From positions 558,001-622,000 of the forward strand of contig NC_004572.3 in NCBI RefSeq assembly GCF_000007485.1: 64,000 nucleotides of DNA, given 5' to 3'. Below the pieces are notes generated by a model, which ran no database searches, had not been told where the DNA came from, and saw only the letters and a list, made by a program, of their open reading frames with translations. A program made the position numbers and the translations under genes. Source of the stretch: Tropheryma whipplei str. Twist (GTDB taxonomy: Bacteria > Actinomycetota > Actinomycetes > Actinomycetales > Microbacteriaceae). Positions 63,078 to 64,000 of this stretch are shown in pieces (position 1 is the first letter of the stretch; each line of letters opens with the position of its first letter).

Positions 63078-64000
63078 ATGATTGCGCTCTCACCAATGTC
63101 AATGGCCGCTGTGGCTGTTGCGACTTTACCAAACCTGAATGTACTACAGGTTGCCAGGGGCACCTCTGATTCACACCACGTAGACTCCATACTACGTTGT
63201 GATGATAATCGCTGGATGTTAATAAGGGTGCCACTCTCGCAGAATGCGAAAGATAAAATGGCCAGACTTGTGAAAAATTTGAGAGCACTTAGTAAGGGTG
63301 TCAGAGCGCGCTTGCCATTTTCGATACCGAATGTTCTGGCCTATCAGCCTGTCAAACTGTCTTCGGGGATGAATATGACTCTCATTATGGATCACCCACA
63401 AGGCTATGCATTGAGAGATATAAAGCCTGGTGAAGGTGCTGCGACTTCGATTGGCTGCGCAATAGCAGCGATTCATAATCTGCCGAGCGGTCTTCTAATA
63501 TCTGCTGGGTACACACACAAAACAGCTCAGGATTGCCGTTACGAAGTTATAGATTTTGTTGATAAGGCAAATGCAACGAATATGTTGCCAGGGTCCCTCA
63601 AAGAAAAATGGGAGACCCTGGTAGAAGATGAAGACCTGTGGAAATTTCAAACTACAGTCGTTAAAAAAAATTTCTCGATGGATTCATTTCGCTTTCAAGA
63701 TAATCAGGAGGGCGGAAGCTCGGTATGCGCAATCCTGGAATGGGAAGATGCATCTATTGATGACCCTGCCTATGATTTGCATTGGCTTAATCAACTGTCT
63801 CATGAAAGTGCAGAAAGCATACTAAAGGCATATGAAGCCTTTAGTACAACCACTCATGATAGAGGCTGCCTGGAGCGTGCAAAGCTGTATGCAGAGCTTG
63901 ATATAGCACGCATTCTAATCGATGGAGTTAGAGAAGAAAAGCATGAACTCATTGATATGGCAAAGCGTCTTCTCTTGGAATTGGATCGCACAAGTGCGCA
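63078..64000 (+). CDS. Phosphotransferase-fold protein, partial (runs off right edge)
   Basis: An open frame from ATG 63078 reaches the window edge without a stop, about 307 codons. It begins MIALSPMSMAAVAVATLPNL and matches the aminoglycoside/macrolide phosphotransferase-like protein that lies beside uvrD2 in actinobacteria (R-V-P-L ... A-L-S-x-G-V-R-A-R-L-P-F-S-I-P, A-A-I-H-N-L-P, D-P-A-Y-D-L-x-W-L). The catalytic-loop H-G-D of the kinase fold is replaced by K-K-N-F (in TTVVKKNFSMDSF), and the metal-binding I-D-W is L-E-W. Kinase activity is doubtful. It diverges from uvrD2 over 80 bp. Confidence 0.82.
   Translation, partial: MIALSPMSMAAVAVATLPNLNVLQVARGTSDSHHVDSILRCDDNRWMLIRVPLSQNAKDKMARLVKNLRALSKGVRARLPFSIPNVLAYQPVKLSSGMNMTLIMDHPQGYALRDIKPGEGAATSIGCAIAAIHNLPSGLLISAGYTHKTAQDCRYEVIDFVDKANATNMLPGSLKEKWETLVEDEDLWKFQTTVVKKNFSMDSFRFQDNQEGGSSVCAILEWEDASIDDPAYDLHWLNQLSHESAESILKAYEAFSTTTHDRGCLERAKLYAELDIARILIDGVREEKHELIDMAKRLLLELDRTSA

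Noticed and set aside
1-64000. CRISPR array, prophage, insertion sequence or defence island
   Set aside because: No spaced repeats of CRISPR type, transposase, integrase or phage genes were seen. All repeats are short adjacent duplications.

Overview
The window looks like a piece of a small-genome actinobacterium, almost certainly Tropheryma whipplei (the Whipple's disease agent). Three things point there. The gene clusters have actinobacterial order (folC-DUF4233-ndk-rne-rplU-rpmA-obg-nadD; dut-DUF3710-DUF3159; DUF4193/SepH/parC/parE/sigA/MurT-GatD; lspA-divIVA-sepF-ftsZ). The GC content is moderate rather than high. Clusters are thinned: proB/proA are missing between obg and nadD, yggT between sepF and divIVA, and the HRDC domain from UvrD2. 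I see no prophage, insertion sequence, CRISPR array or rRNA operon. This is core genome with an unusually eroded set of active sites and many short intergenic duplications.

Layout. 1-11011 is one long minus-strand run: ileS, folC, DUF4233, ndk, rne, rplU, rpmA, obg, a small membrane protein, nadD and a partial gene leaving the left edge. valS (+) diverges from ileS. 13770-18737 (-) is a proteostasis operon, tig - membrane protein - clpP1 - clpP2 - clpX. tRNA-Pro and tRNA-Gly follow, then dxs, DUF3159, DUF3710 and dut (-). 23100-33719 holds DUF3093, DUF4193, sepH and parC, then gnd, tRNA-Ala, the S9 peptidase ptrB and parE. 33776-38952 is a cell-wall block: two tandem alanine-racemase-like genes (+) facing gatD-murT-sigA (-). 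39010-47060 (+) holds a fused glyQS, pepA, lpd, a small ORF, sucB and a DUF3515 lipoprotein. 47074-59406 (-) holds ddl, gpsA, plsC, murA, terC, tRNA-Glu, dnaE, a RluD-type pseudouridine synthase, lspA, divIVA, sepF and ftsZ. The right end is DUF2342 (+), uvrD2 (-) and a partial phosphotransferase-fold gene (+).

How the genes work together. Much of the window serves envelope growth and division: D-Ala supply (Alr pair), D-Ala-D-Ala ligation (Ddl), UDP-MurNAc synthesis (MurA), lipid II amidation (MurT/GatD), isoprenoid carrier precursors (Dxs), phospholipids (GpsA, PlsC), lipoprotein maturation (LspA) and the divisome (FtsZ, SepF, SepH, DivIVA). The rest is replication and topology (DnaE, ParC/ParE, UvrD2), RNA decay and ribosomes (RNase E, L21, L27, Obg), tRNA charging (IleRS, ValRS, GlyRS) and 2-oxoacid dehydrogenase parts (Lpd, SucB).

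The most notable observation is the alanine racemase pair. The upstream 220-residue protein keeps the C-terminal domain with the catalytic Tyr but has lost the PLP lysine and most of the barrel. The downstream 386-residue protein keeps the barrel and PLP lysine but has lost the Tyr loop and the Met-Asp loop. Alr active sites form between two subunits (Lys from one, Tyr from the other), so the two could form an obligate heteromeric racemase. Next to them GatD has Ser in place of its nucleophilic Cys and MurT has lost its four-Cys zinc ribbon. Two other genes have disturbed start codons: the RluD-type gene (TAATG apparently changed to TAATA) and ptrB (start inside a 24-bp duplication).
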